Below, piece by piece: positions 15,686 through 23,233 of a stretch of DNA of 37,544 bases (within the stretch, counting starts at the first letter, position 1; every line of letters begins with the position of its first letter). The stretch is from Candidatus Aminicenantota bacterium (GTDB lineage Bacteria; Acidobacteriota; Aminicenantia; Aminicenantales; JAFGBC01). The position numbers were made by a program, and so were the translations under genes. The notes beneath the pieces are model-generated. The model saw nothing but the letters and a program-made list of their open reading frames with translations. It was not told where the DNA came from and did no database searches. The stretch is taken from positions 1 to 37,544 of the forward strand of contig JALHUR010000261.1 in the NCBI GenBank assembly GCA_022867325.1. Direction: 5' to 3'.

Positions 15686-16653
15686 AGCACGAACCCCTTG
15701 AGAAGAATGACGAAGAAGAGCTGGACGACGGCGAGCGGGGCGAGGTAGCCCCAGGCGAAGGAGACGACCTGATCGACCCTGATCCGCGAGGTCGCCGCCC
15801 GCAGCAGGGAGAGAAGGAAGATCACGAACAACGTCTTGACGATGAACTGGAGGAACCCGAGGACGAGCCCGCCCGGAAACCCCCCCAGGAAGACGGTCGC
15901 CAGCAAGCCGCTCGAAACGACCATCTCGACATCGGTCATCAGCCGGAAGAAGGCCAGCTTCTTGCCCGAGAACTCGGTGAAGGTGCCGCCGACGATCTCG
16001 GTCTCGGCGTGGGGGATGTCGAAGGGGGTCCGTTCGAGCTTGGCCTGGACGCAGATAACGGCGACGATGAAGCCCGGCAGGTTGACGAGGAGAAGCACGG
16101 GCTTGGCCTGGAAGAAGCGGGCGATCTCGGCCAGCCGCCAGGAGCCGGCCAGCAGGGCCGGGCTCAGGACGGCCAGAAACAGGGGGACCTCGTAGCCGAA
16201 AAACATGGTCAGGACGCGGGTCCCGCCCACGGTCGAGAACACATTGGTCGAGGACCAAGCGGCCAGGAAGAAAATGATGGTCGGCAGGCTCAGAAGGTAG
16301 AGGAGGACGATGATGTCGCCCGAGAAGGAGTTGAAACCACCGGCCGCCGGGTTAAAATGCCAGACGGGAAGCAGGAGCATGGCCGTGGCGACGACGGCCA
16401 GGCCGAAAATGGGGAGAAGCGTGAACATCGTCTTGTCCGCCTTCTCGGGGACGATATCCTCCTTGGCCATGAGCTTGAAGAAATCGGCCACGGGCTGGAG
16501 AAGACCCCAGCGGCCGGTGTGGGTCGGACCCATCCGGTTCTGGAGCCGGGCATAGACCTTGCGGTCGAACCACTCGCAGAACGTCGAGTAGACGAACATA
16601 AACACCAGTCCGGGATAGACGAAGACGTAGAGCAGGGTTTTCAGAGCGGACAT
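15682..16653 (-). CDS. Group 4 hydrogenase membrane subunit, NuoH-like
   Basis: A 323-aa integral membrane protein with about eight helices. It is the subunit that joins the hydrogenase module to the ion pumps (NuoH/EchB/HycD family). Family signatures are FDRKVYARLQNRMGPTHTG in the first loop and ERTPFDIPHAETEIVGG followed by TFTEFSG, the conserved cytoplasmic loop with acidic residues of the E-channel. It overlaps the large subunit by 13 bp and the ferredoxin subunit by 4 bp, so the stoichiometry is probably kept by coupled translation. Confidence 0.92.
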   Translation of the reverse strand: MSALKTLLYVFVYPGLVFMFVYSTFCEWFDRKVYARLQNRMGPTHTGRWGLLQPVADFFKLMAKEDIVPEKADKTMFTLLPIFGLAVVATAMLLLPVWHFNPAAGGFNSFSGDIIVLLYLLSLPTIIFFLAAWSSTNVFSTVGGTRVLTMFFGYEVPLFLAVLSPALLAGSWRLAEIARFFQAKPVLLLVNLPGFIVAVICVQAKLERTPFDIPHAETEIVGGTFTEFSGKKLAFFRLMTDVEMVVSSGLLATVFLGGFPGGLVLGFLQFIVKTLFVIFLLSLLRAATSRIRVDQVVSFAWGYLAPLAVVQLFFVILLKGFVL

Positions 16654-17843
16654 TCCACGTTCCTCTTCTTAGAAACTCGGCCGGCGCGTCGGGCGGCCCG
16701 TCTGCGGAGATCGCTCCAGCGGACGACCGTTGGGCGGCCGCTGCGGCCGTCGATAAGCTCGACCGTCCGCTCGGCGCAACAGATGCAGGGGTCGATGGCG
16801 GCGAAGATGAGGGGGATGTCGGCGATGAAGCCGTTCTTGAGCCTGGCCAGGGTCGCCGCGTAATTGGCCAGGGTGGGAGCCCTGACCTTGAGCCGTTCGG
16901 GTTTGTCGCTGCCGTTGGCTTTGATGTAATGGATGTTCTCGCCCCGGGGCGCTTCGTCGCGGCTGACCACTTCTCCCGGCTTGGCCCGGCGCGGGGCCTT
17001 GACGGCGACCGGGCCGTCCGGGAGGTTCCGGAGCAGGTATTCGATGATGTTGTAGCTCTGGCCGAGCTCCTTGATCCGGACCACGGTCCGGCCCAGGACG
17101 TCGCAGCTGTCGGCCGTGCAGACTTCGAAGGGGATTTCGCCGTAGATGCCGTAGGGATCGTCCCTGCGGACGTCGTGGGCGACGCCCGAGGCCCGGGCCG
17201 TCGGGCCGACGGCGCACAGGGCGAGGGCGTCTTCCTTGGACAGGCGGCCGACGCCGGCCAGCCGGCCCACGAAGGAAGGCTCGTTGGCCCCGAGCTTGAA
17301 ATAATAATCGGTCCTCGCACGGAGGATGCCCAGGGAATCGAGGATTTTCGTCCGGAGCGCTTCGTCGATATCCCGGCGGACGCCGCCCAGGGTGTTGATG
17401 GCGTAGTGGACGCGGTTGCCGGAGATCATCTCCAGAATGTCCATGACGACTTCGCGGTCGCGCCAGGTGTACATGAAGAAGGAGTCGAACCCGGCTTCGT
17501 GGCCGGCGACGCCGAGCCAGAGGAGATGGCTGTGAACCCGCTCGAGCTCGGCGACAAGGTAGCGGAGGAACTGCCCGCGCCGGGGGGCGACGACCTCGAG
17601 CAGGGCCTCGACGCCCTGGACGAAGCAGGTCGTGTGGGAGTGGGAGCAGATACCGCAGATGCGCTCGGTCAGGTAGATATTCTGCAGGTAGGTCCTCTCC
17701 TCGGCGAGTTTTTCTATGCCCCGGTGGTTGTAGCCGAGCCGGAGGTCGGCGTCGCGGATGACCTCCCCCTCGACCGTCATCCGGAGGCTGATGGGTTCCT
17801 TGAGGGCCGGGTGCTGGGGGCCGATCGGAATCTGGAACTTCAT
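16641..17843 (-). CDS. Group 4 [NiFe] hydrogenase large subunit (NuoD-like)
   Basis: A 400-aa catalytic subunit. Both nickel-binding cysteine pairs are present: ERICGICSHSHTTCF (C63, C66) near the N-terminus and DPCICCAER (C353, C356) near the C-terminus. Complex I NuoD lacks these cysteines, so this is a hydrogenase and not a NADH or F420 dehydrogenase subunit. After CAER there are about 41 further residues, basic in character; tails of this type are removed by HycI-family proteases, one of which closes this operon. The N-terminus MKFQIPIGPQHPALKEP matches the NuoD/Ech style start. The 4-bp overlap with the NuoC-like gene (ATGA) fixes the ATG at 17843. The frame is open further upstream, but that part is antisense-like noise over nuoC. 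Confidence 0.94.
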   Translation of the reverse strand: MKFQIPIGPQHPALKEPISLRMTVEGEVIRDADLRLGYNHRGIEKLAEERTYLQNIYLTERICGICSHSHTTCFVQGVEALLEVVAPRRGQFLRYLVAELERVHSHLLWLGVAGHEAGFDSFFMYTWRDREVVMDILEMISGNRVHYAINTLGGVRRDIDEALRTKILDSLGILRARTDYYFKLGANEPSFVGRLAGVGRLSKEDALALCAVGPTARASGVAHDVRRDDPYGIYGEIPFEVCTADSCDVLGRTVVRIKELGQSYNIIEYLLRNLPDGPVAVKAPRRAKPGEVVSRDEAPRGENIHYIKANGSDKPERLKVRAPTLANYAATLARLKNGFIADIPLIFAAIDPCICCAERTVELIDGRSGRPTVVRWSDLRRRAARRAGRVSKKRNVECPL

Positions 17844-18313
17844 GACTTGCCTCCGGGGATCTTTTCCGCGGCCCGGACGTGTTTCCAGTCCTTGCGGAGA
17901 GGATAGTTTCCGTCCGGCCAGTCGTCGGGAAGGACGAGCCTCCGGCCGTCGGGGATGGCCTCGACGATGATGCCGAACATGTCCTGGAGCTCCCGCTCGT
18001 AGAGAACGGCGCCCGGGATGACCGCGCAAATGCTCGGGAGTCGAGGGTCGGCCTTGGGGATCCGGGTCCGGATGTTGAGGTTTCCGCCATCGTAGCCGAA
18101 GTGGTAGAGGATCTCGAAGACGTCGCCCAGGTCGACGCCCGAGATTGTTGACAGGTGCCGATAACCCAGCTCGGTCTTTAATTGTTCCAGGGCCGGCACG
18201 AGGGTCCGGGCGGGGACGGTCAGGAAGATCCGCTGCGGAGAGGGATTCGTGATCTCGGCGGCCCGCTCGCCCAGGACGGCCTTGATCCGCTCTATGCGTT
18301 CGAGGTCGTTCAT
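17840..18313 (-). CDS. Group 4 hydrogenase subunit, NuoC-like (30 kDa)
   Basis: A 157-aa soluble subunit of the complex I 30-kDa family (NuoC/EchD). The diagnostic stretch is AVIPGAVLYERELQDMFGII, followed by RRLVLPDDWPDGNYPLRKDW, matching the family pattern W/ERE.yDmfGi...RillpddW.g.PlRKD. It helps hold the large subunit in position. It overlaps the large-subunit gene by 4 bp and is 14 bp after the small-subunit gene. C and D are separate genes here, unlike the NuoCD fusion of E. coli. Confidence 0.9.
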   Translation of the reverse strand: MNDLERIERIKAVLGERAAEITNPSPQRIFLTVPARTLVPALEQLKTELGYRHLSTISGVDLGDVFEILYHFGYDGGNLNIRTRIPKADPRLPSICAVIPGAVLYERELQDMFGIIVEAIPDGRRLVLPDDWPDGNYPLRKDWKHVRAAEKIPGGKS

Positions 18314-18327
18314 GATTGCCTCGCTCG

Positions 18328-18747
18328 TCAGAGTTTGCCCAGGAGTTTGACGACGCCGTCGATGATGGCGTCGGGCCGGGCCGGGCAGCCGGGCACATAG
18401 ACGTCGACCGGGATGACCTGGTCGATCCCGCCCATGATGTTATACGCCCCCCGGTAGACGCAGCCGGACATGGCGCAGGCCCCGACGGCGACGACGAACT
18501 TGGGATCCGGGGTCTGCTCATAAATGCGGATGATCCGGTCCTTCATCTGGCGGGTGACCGGGCCCGAGCAGACGAGGACGTCGGCGTGGCGCGGAGTCGC
18601 CTTGAGGAGGACGCCCAGCCGCTCGACGTCGAAGCGGGGGGTCAGGGCGGCGATAACCTCGATATCGCAGGCGTTGCAGGCCCCGGAATTGAGGTGGAGG
18701 ATCCATGGCGACTTGATCCTCGACCAGCGGACGAGTCGTTTCAGCAT
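18328..18747 (-). CDS. Group 4 [NiFe] hydrogenase small subunit (NuoB-like)
   Basis: A 139-aa subunit holding the [4Fe-4S] cluster next to the active site. The ligands are C24 and C27 in SGACNACDIE, C91 in VGACAMSGC and C121 in VPGCPARPD. The CxxC spacing of the first two is of hydrogenase type; complex I NuoB has two adjacent cysteines there. That independently supports hydrogenase identity. Length is like EchC, with none of the large extensions of uptake hydrogenase small subunits, so the protein is not exported by a Tat signal. It is separated from the NuoA-like gene by a single base. Confidence 0.93.
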   Translation of the reverse strand: MLKRLVRWSRIKSPWILHLNSGACNACDIEVIAALTPRFDVERLGVLLKATPRHADVLVCSGPVTRQMKDRIIRIYEQTPDPKFVVAVGACAMSGCVYRGAYNIMGGIDQVIPVDVYVPGCPARPDAIIDGVVKLLGKL

Positions 18748-18748
18748 G

Positions 18749-19081
18749 TTAGCTCCTCGTGATCAGGGCCAGGATGGCGAGGAAGATCATCGCCAGGTAG
18801 AGGAGTGCGAACAGGGCGATCCGGCCGGAGGGGACGGTCGCGATGACCAGGACCGCGACGTGCATGATGGTGAAGAACAGCGCGACGAAGAAGAACAGCC
18901 GGTAGCCGAATTGGACCTTGACGCCGGGGATGTCTTCGCCGCAGGCGTAGGTCGCGAGCTTCCCGCCGGCCTTCCGGACCCGGGGGGCCAGGCTCCGGCC
19001 GAATCCGTAGAGGAGGAAAGCGGCGGCCAGGAAGACGAGGAACGCGATCGGCGGGGAGAGGAGGACGTCGATCGGAATCAT
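18749..19081 (-). CDS. NuoA-like membrane subunit
   Basis: A 110-aa protein with three predicted helices (about 8-28, 58-82, 86-106). The loop and second helix LATYACGEDIPGVKVQFGYR then LFFFVALFF correspond to the NuoA pattern YECG.d..G.....fs.RFFLvAilFliFDVE. The acidic FDVE end of that helix reads TIMHVA here, so the acids that take part in proton transfer in complex I are missing. The Cys-Gly-Glu loop is kept. It lies between the NuoK-like and small-subunit genes (3 bp and 1 bp gaps). The NuoA assignment rests on this pattern and position. Confidence 0.65.
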   Translation of the reverse strand: MIPIDVLLSPPIAFLVFLAAAFLLYGFGRSLAPRVRKAGGKLATYACGEDIPGVKVQFGYRLFFFVALFFTIMHVAVLVIATVPSGRIALFALLYLAMIFLAILALITRS

Positions 19082-19084
19082 GTC

Positions 19085-19393
19085 TTACCCTTTCAATCTG
19101 GAAAGCTTCCGGATGTCCAGGCTCTTGGTGTGGCGGTAGATATTGATGATGATGGCCAGGGCCGTCGCGACCAGGCTGACCTCGACGACGATGAAGGTCA
19201 CGGCCAGGCTTTGAGCGACCAGGATATTCTTTTTGGCGAAGCCGGTGGCGACGATGATCAGGCTGACGGCCTTGCTGATGATCTCGACGCCGATGAAAAG
19301 CTTGATGAGGTTCCGCATGGCCAGAAGGCAGTAGATCCCGGCGAAAAGCAGGCCCGCGGCGACGATGAGATAAGGGACCCAGGTGCTAGTCAT
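19085..19393 (-). CDS. NuoK-like membrane subunit
   Basis: A 102-aa protein with three helices. The two key buried glutamates of NuoK are visible: IGVEIISKA (NuoK E36 position) and TFIVVEVSLVATALA (E72 position). The C-terminus YRHTKSLDIRKLSRLKG also ends like NuoK. The family includes HyfE and MnhC, relatives in hydrogenase 4 and Mrp antiporters. It provides part of the ion channel between NuoH and the antiporter-like subunits. The ATG at 19393 overlaps the NuoJ-like gene by 8 bp. Confidence 0.85.
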   Translation of the reverse strand: MTSTWVPYLIVAAGLLFAGIYCLLAMRNLIKLFIGVEIISKAVSLIIVATGFAKKNILVAQSLAVTFIVVEVSLVATALAIIINIYRHTKSLDIRKLSRLKG

Positions 19394-19874
19394 CGTTGTC
19401 TTTGCTCCTCTTGCGAAACAGGGCCAAAACGGCCAGGACGCCGGCGAAGATGATGCAGACCTGGCCGACCAGGTCCAGGGTCCGCTGCTTCCAGAGGACC
19501 TCGCCGAAGGCGCCGGCCTCGGGCGCCGCCGGGAGCGCCACGATCTTCTGGACCAGGTTCTTGGTGACGATGACGTCAACGGCCAGGAAAAGGATGAAGA
19601 AGAGCGGGAAGGCGACCCTCGCCAGCTTCGACTCGGCGACGTCGCCGCCCGTCTTGGTCAGGGCGATCGTCAGCATGAACAGGACCGTGATCAGTCCGGC
19701 CACGACCGAGATCTCAAAGGCGCCGGCGTAGGGCGCGCCCATCCGGAAGAAAAGGATCCCGAGCACGAGGCTGGCCGCGGCCAGGCAGATGGCGGCCTTG
19801 ATCAGGTCCTTGAGCAGGACGGCCGCAACGGAAAAAAGGACCAACCCGATGAGCAGGAGGATTTGGACGGACAT
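19386..19874 (-). CDS. NuoJ-like membrane subunit
   Basis: A 162-aa protein with five predicted helices. Position between NuoN- and NuoK-like genes and the helix GAPYAGAFEISVVAGLITVLF, which corresponds to the NuoJ TM3 region (broken helix with the pi-bulge in complex I), support NuoJ. MbhD-type proteins of membrane-bound hydrogenases share this stretch and are the main alternative. It ends in a charged tail (ALFRKRSKDNDD). It is three bases downstream of the NuoN-like stop. Confidence 0.72.
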   Translation of the reverse strand: MSVQILLLIGLVLFSVAAVLLKDLIKAAICLAAASLVLGILFFRMGAPYAGAFEISVVAGLITVLFMLTIALTKTGGDVAESKLARVAFPLFFILFLAVDVIVTKNLVQKIVALPAAPEAGAFGEVLWKQRTLDLVGQVCIIFAGVLAVLALFRKRSKDNDD

Positions 19875-19877
19875 GTC

Positions 19878-21356
19878 TTACCTTCCCCGGGGGATCACGG
19901 CGGTGACTCCCTGTGCCAGGACGTCCGCGGCCGGTTGCACCCAAGATTTGAGGACGGCGGCGAAGAAGATCCCGACGCCGATGCAGAGGAGGGCCAGGAT
20001 GACGGTCGCGGCCGTCATCCAGAACGGCGCCTCGCGGATATCCTTCCAGCGCTCCTCGATCTTTCCGAAGAAGGCCTTGCGCTGGATGAGGAGGTAGTAC
20101 CACAGGGTCAGGACGCTGGCCAGGACGGCGATGACGGCGTAGGGCCAGCGGCCGGCCTGGACGAGCGCCATGATGATGACGAGTTTGCTCCAGAAGCCTC
20201 CCAGGGGCGGAACGCCGGCGATTGACAGCGATCCGACAAGGTTCGTGGCGGCCGTCCAAGGCATCCTCTTGGCCAGGCCGCCCATCTCGTCCAGGTTCCG
20301 GGTGCCGGTCGCCATCTGGACGGAGCCGGAGGTCAAGAACAAGAGCCCTTTGGCCAGGGCGTGGTTGAAGAGGTGGAAAAGGCCGCCCAGGATCCCAAGC
20401 GGGGTTCCCAGCCCGATCCCGAGGACGATGTAGCCGACCTGGCTGATCGATGAGTAGGCCAGCATCCTTTTAATGTCCTTCTGGCCCAAGGCCAGGAGGG
20501 CGGCGACGACCGCGGAGATGACGCCCAGACCCATCAGGAGGTTGGACAGGAGCGACGTCAGCCCGAACACGGAGAAAAAGATCCGGGTCAGGGCGTAGAT
20601 TCCGGAGACCTTGATCAGGAGCCCGGACAGCATGGCCGAAATGGGGGCCGGGGCCGAGGGATGGGCGTCGGGAAGCCAGGCGTGGAAGGGGATGAGCGCG
20701 GCCTTGAGGCCGAACCCGGCGACGAACAGCGCCGCGCAGAGAGCGGCCATCGGACCGGCAGGGAGCTCTTGGAGCCCGCGGCCGACGGCCTCGAAGCCCA
20801 GGCTGCCGGTCAGCCCGAACAGGACCGTGACGCCGATCAGGACGAAGGCCGAGGCGACGACGGACAGGAGCAGGTACTTGAAGGCCGCCTCGAGCTCTTC
20901 GTAGCCGAGGCCGTAGGCGACCAGGGCGTAGGAGGCGACCGCCGCGACCTCGAGAAACAGGTACACTTGGAACAAATCCTTGGCCAGGACGAGCCCGTTC
21001 ATCCCGGCGACCATGATCAGGAACAGGGCATAGTAGTTCGCTTTGGCGCCGTAGTGCTCCATGTAGTCGATCGAGAAGATCCCCGCGCAGAGGCTGACCA
21101 GGGCGATCGCCATCAGCATGAATAGGGCGAGCCCGTCGAGCCCCAGCAGGATTTGGACCGGCTCTCCGAACCAGAGGATCTGCTGGCTGACCGGGCCGCC
21201 GGCGATGATCTGCCGTCCGGCCGTTGCGGCGTAGACGAGCAGGAAGAGAAAGGTCAGGTTGGAAAGGATGTCGGGGAGAACCCGCTTGGAGAGCTTCCCC
21301 AGCAGCGGCAGCACCCCGGCGACGACGAGCGGGACGGCGACGAACAAAAATACCAA
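19878..21356 (-). CDS. Antiporter-like subunit (NuoN/MrpD type)
   Basis: A 492-aa proton/sodium pump module with about 14 helices. Markers are FLEVAAVASYALVAYGLG (TM5 glutamate), FGLKAALIPFHAWLPDAHPS (TM7 lysine), SGIYALTRIFF and QKDIKRMLAYSSISQVGYIV (TM12 region). No ATG suits the start. The frame extends upstream over the NuoL-like stop, but AGGAGG followed 5 nt later by TTG (21356) gives a start with LVFLFVAVPLV, a sensible first helix. I chose that TTG. It is one of three such subunits, so up to three pumping channels plus the E-channel are predicted. Confidence 0.88.
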   Translation of the reverse strand: MVFLFVAVPLVVAGVLPLLGKLSKRVLPDILSNLTFLFLLVYAATAGRQIIAGGPVSQQILWFGEPVQILLGLDGLALFMLMAIALVSLCAGIFSIDYMEHYGAKANYYALFLIMVAGMNGLVLAKDLFQVYLFLEVAAVASYALVAYGLGYEELEAAFKYLLLSVVASAFVLIGVTVLFGLTGSLGFEAVGRGLQELPAGPMAALCAALFVAGFGLKAALIPFHAWLPDAHPSAPAPISAMLSGLLIKVSGIYALTRIFFSVFGLTSLLSNLLMGLGVISAVVAALLALGQKDIKRMLAYSSISQVGYIVLGIGLGTPLGILGGLFHLFNHALAKGLLFLTSGSVQMATGTRNLDEMGGLAKRMPWTAATNLVGSLSIAGVPPLGGFWSKLVIIMALVQAGRWPYAVIAVLASVLTLWYYLLIQRKAFFGKIEERWKDIREAPFWMTAATVILALLCIGVGIFFAAVLKSWVQPAADVLAQGVTAVIPRGR

Positions 21357-21367
21357 AGGGGCCTCCT

Positions 21368-23233
21368 CTATTTGACGACCAGGCTGACGATTCCCACGAT
21401 CGCCAAAAGCCCGGCCAGGCACCAAGCCAGATAGTTCGCGTATTGACCGTTGTGGGCCTTCTGGAAGAGGCTGGTGAGCTTGACGCCCACGGCGGTCACG
21501 ACCTTCTCGAAGAAGTAGTCGATGGGCCGATCGACGGCCCGGGACAGGACCGTGGACAGGCCTATAAGGAATTTCACGCCCTGCTCGTAGAGGTCGAAGA
21601 AGCGGGCCTCGGACAGGTTGTAGAGATTATGGAGAACCGGCAGGTTGTGGATGGGTTCCGAGGCCAGGAAGGCCTTCTTGCCGGCCCGGTTCCATCCGTG
21701 GAGATGGAGCCCGAGGGCGATGATCAGGCAGAGGATGGAGATCCCGGCGACGGGATTCAAAAGGCTCAGGGCGTGAGCCGTGAAGTCGAGGTGGGCGCCG
21801 GCCTCGACGTGGCCGGCGAGAATGGGCTGGATGAACTCGTTCAACGGGAGCTTGTTGTAAACGCCGAAGGTGATGCAGAGCAGGGCCAGGATGAGAATCG
21901 GGATGACGAGAGGGCTCGGGCTTTCCTTGACCTTGGGGACGTCCTGGGAGCGGGCGCCGAAGAAGACGGAGTGGCCGGCCTTGAGGAAGGAGGCGAAGGT
22001 AAAGATGGCCCCGACCCAGGCCGCGACGGCGAAGACCTTGTATCCCGTTTCCAGCGCGCCGCGAAAGACCATTTCCTTGGAGACGAACCCGTTGAGCGGC
22101 CAGACCCCGGAAATAGCCAGGGCGCAGACGGTGAACCCGGCTGCCGTCAGGGGCATCTCGCGGGCCAGCCCTCCCAATTTTTTGAGTTCGGTCGTCCCGG
22201 CCCGGTGCTCGACCGAGCCCGCGCTCAGGAACAGGCCGCATTTATACATGGCGTGGTTGATCATGTGGAAGATCCCGCCGGCGATGCCGATCGGGATCCC
22301 GGTGCCGATCCCCAGGATCATGTAGCCGACCTGGGAAACGGCGTGGAAGGAGAGGAGCTTCTTGAGGTCCTTCTGGATCAGGGCCATCAGGACGGCCAGT
22401 ACGATCGTCAGCGCCCCGATCGACATCAGGACGATCGACATCGTCGTCCGCGCCTCGAGCTGGAAGAGGTCCAGGGTGATCCGGGCCAGCAGGTAGATCC
22501 CCAGGAGCTTCTCGAAGGCGGCCGGCATGAAGGCCATGAAGGTCACCGGCGCGTCGATGGCCGCGTCGGGGATCCAGGTGTGGAAGGGCATGGCGCCCGC
22601 CTTGCCGATGGCGCCGATCATCATCAGGATGAAGCTCGCGGCGGCCAGGCCCTCGGGCTTGACCGAGATCTCGGACAGGGTCAGCGTCCCGGTGATCGAC
22701 CAGAGGAGTCCGATGCCCAGGATCATGGCGAAGTCGCAGAACCCGCTGATGATGAATGCCTTGACGGCCGTCCGGTTGGCCTCCTTGCCGCCGATGGTGA
22801 TCAGCCCGTAGAGGGTCAACAGGAGGCCTTCCCAGAAGAAGACGAGGGGGACAAAGTTATTGGACAGGACGGCGCCGTTGGCCAGGGCGGCCGACAGAAA
22901 GACATAGGCGTAGTATTCCCGGACCCTGGGATTGTCCTTCATCTTGACCGTCGAATAGAGGCTGATCAAGAACAGGAATCCCGCCAGGCCGAGCAGGATA
23001 AAGCTCGAAAAATGGAAGAGGCGCAGGTCGAAGTCGATGCCCATCCCGAGCCAGGCGATCTTCAACCCCAGGGTCTTGACCTCGAACAGGGCGAAGGCAA
23101 GATAGAGGAGGACCAGCGATCCTGCGACGCTCAGGATTTCCCTGACGAGACGGACGCGCTTCGGGACCAGGAAGAAGAAGACCGCCAGCGCCGCCGGCAG
23201 GAGGATGGGAGCCAGAAGCAGATTGGGGCTCAT
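21368..23233 (-). CDS. Antiporter-like subunit (NuoL type, long C-terminal arm)
   Basis: A 621-aa protein, the longest of the three. The core has FFWEGLLLTLYGL (TM5 Glu), IGAIGKAGAMPFHTWIPDA (TM7 Lys), FEKLLGIYLLAR and QKDLKKLLSFHAVSQVGYMI. After about residue 500 it continues with an amphipathic stretch (DLYEQGVKFLIGLSTVLS...) and a final helix preceded by HNGQYANYL, which resembles the NuoL lateral helix and TM16 (TGQLQHY in complex I). That distinguishes it as the distal, NuoL-like pump. ATG 23233 overlaps the upstream stop (ATGA) and has GGTGG 5 nt upstream; an in-frame GTG at 23242 is possible. Confidence 0.9.
   Translation of the reverse strand: MSPNLLLAPILLPAALAVFFFLVPKRVRLVREILSVAGSLVLLYLAFALFEVKTLGLKIAWLGMGIDFDLRLFHFSSFILLGLAGFLFLISLYSTVKMKDNPRVREYYAYVFLSAALANGAVLSNNFVPLVFFWEGLLLTLYGLITIGGKEANRTAVKAFIISGFCDFAMILGIGLLWSITGTLTLSEISVKPEGLAAASFILMMIGAIGKAGAMPFHTWIPDAAIDAPVTFMAFMPAAFEKLLGIYLLARITLDLFQLEARTTMSIVLMSIGALTIVLAVLMALIQKDLKKLLSFHAVSQVGYMILGIGTGIPIGIAGGIFHMINHAMYKCGLFLSAGSVEHRAGTTELKKLGGLAREMPLTAAGFTVCALAISGVWPLNGFVSKEMVFRGALETGYKVFAVAAWVGAIFTFASFLKAGHSVFFGARSQDVPKVKESPSPLVIPILILALLCITFGVYNKLPLNEFIQPILAGHVEAGAHLDFTAHALSLLNPVAGISILCLIIALGLHLHGWNRAGKKAFLASEPIHNLPVLHNLYNLSEARFFDLYEQGVKFLIGLSTVLSRAVDRPIDYFFEKVVTAVGVKLTSLFQKAHNGQYANYLAWCLAGLLAIVGIVSLVVK

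Noticed and set aside
16641-18521. A 626-codon frame suggesting a NuoC-D type fusion
   Set aside because: The real NuoC-like protein is in another frame (17840-18313); the extension contains no NuoC sequence and ends at the ATGA overlap.
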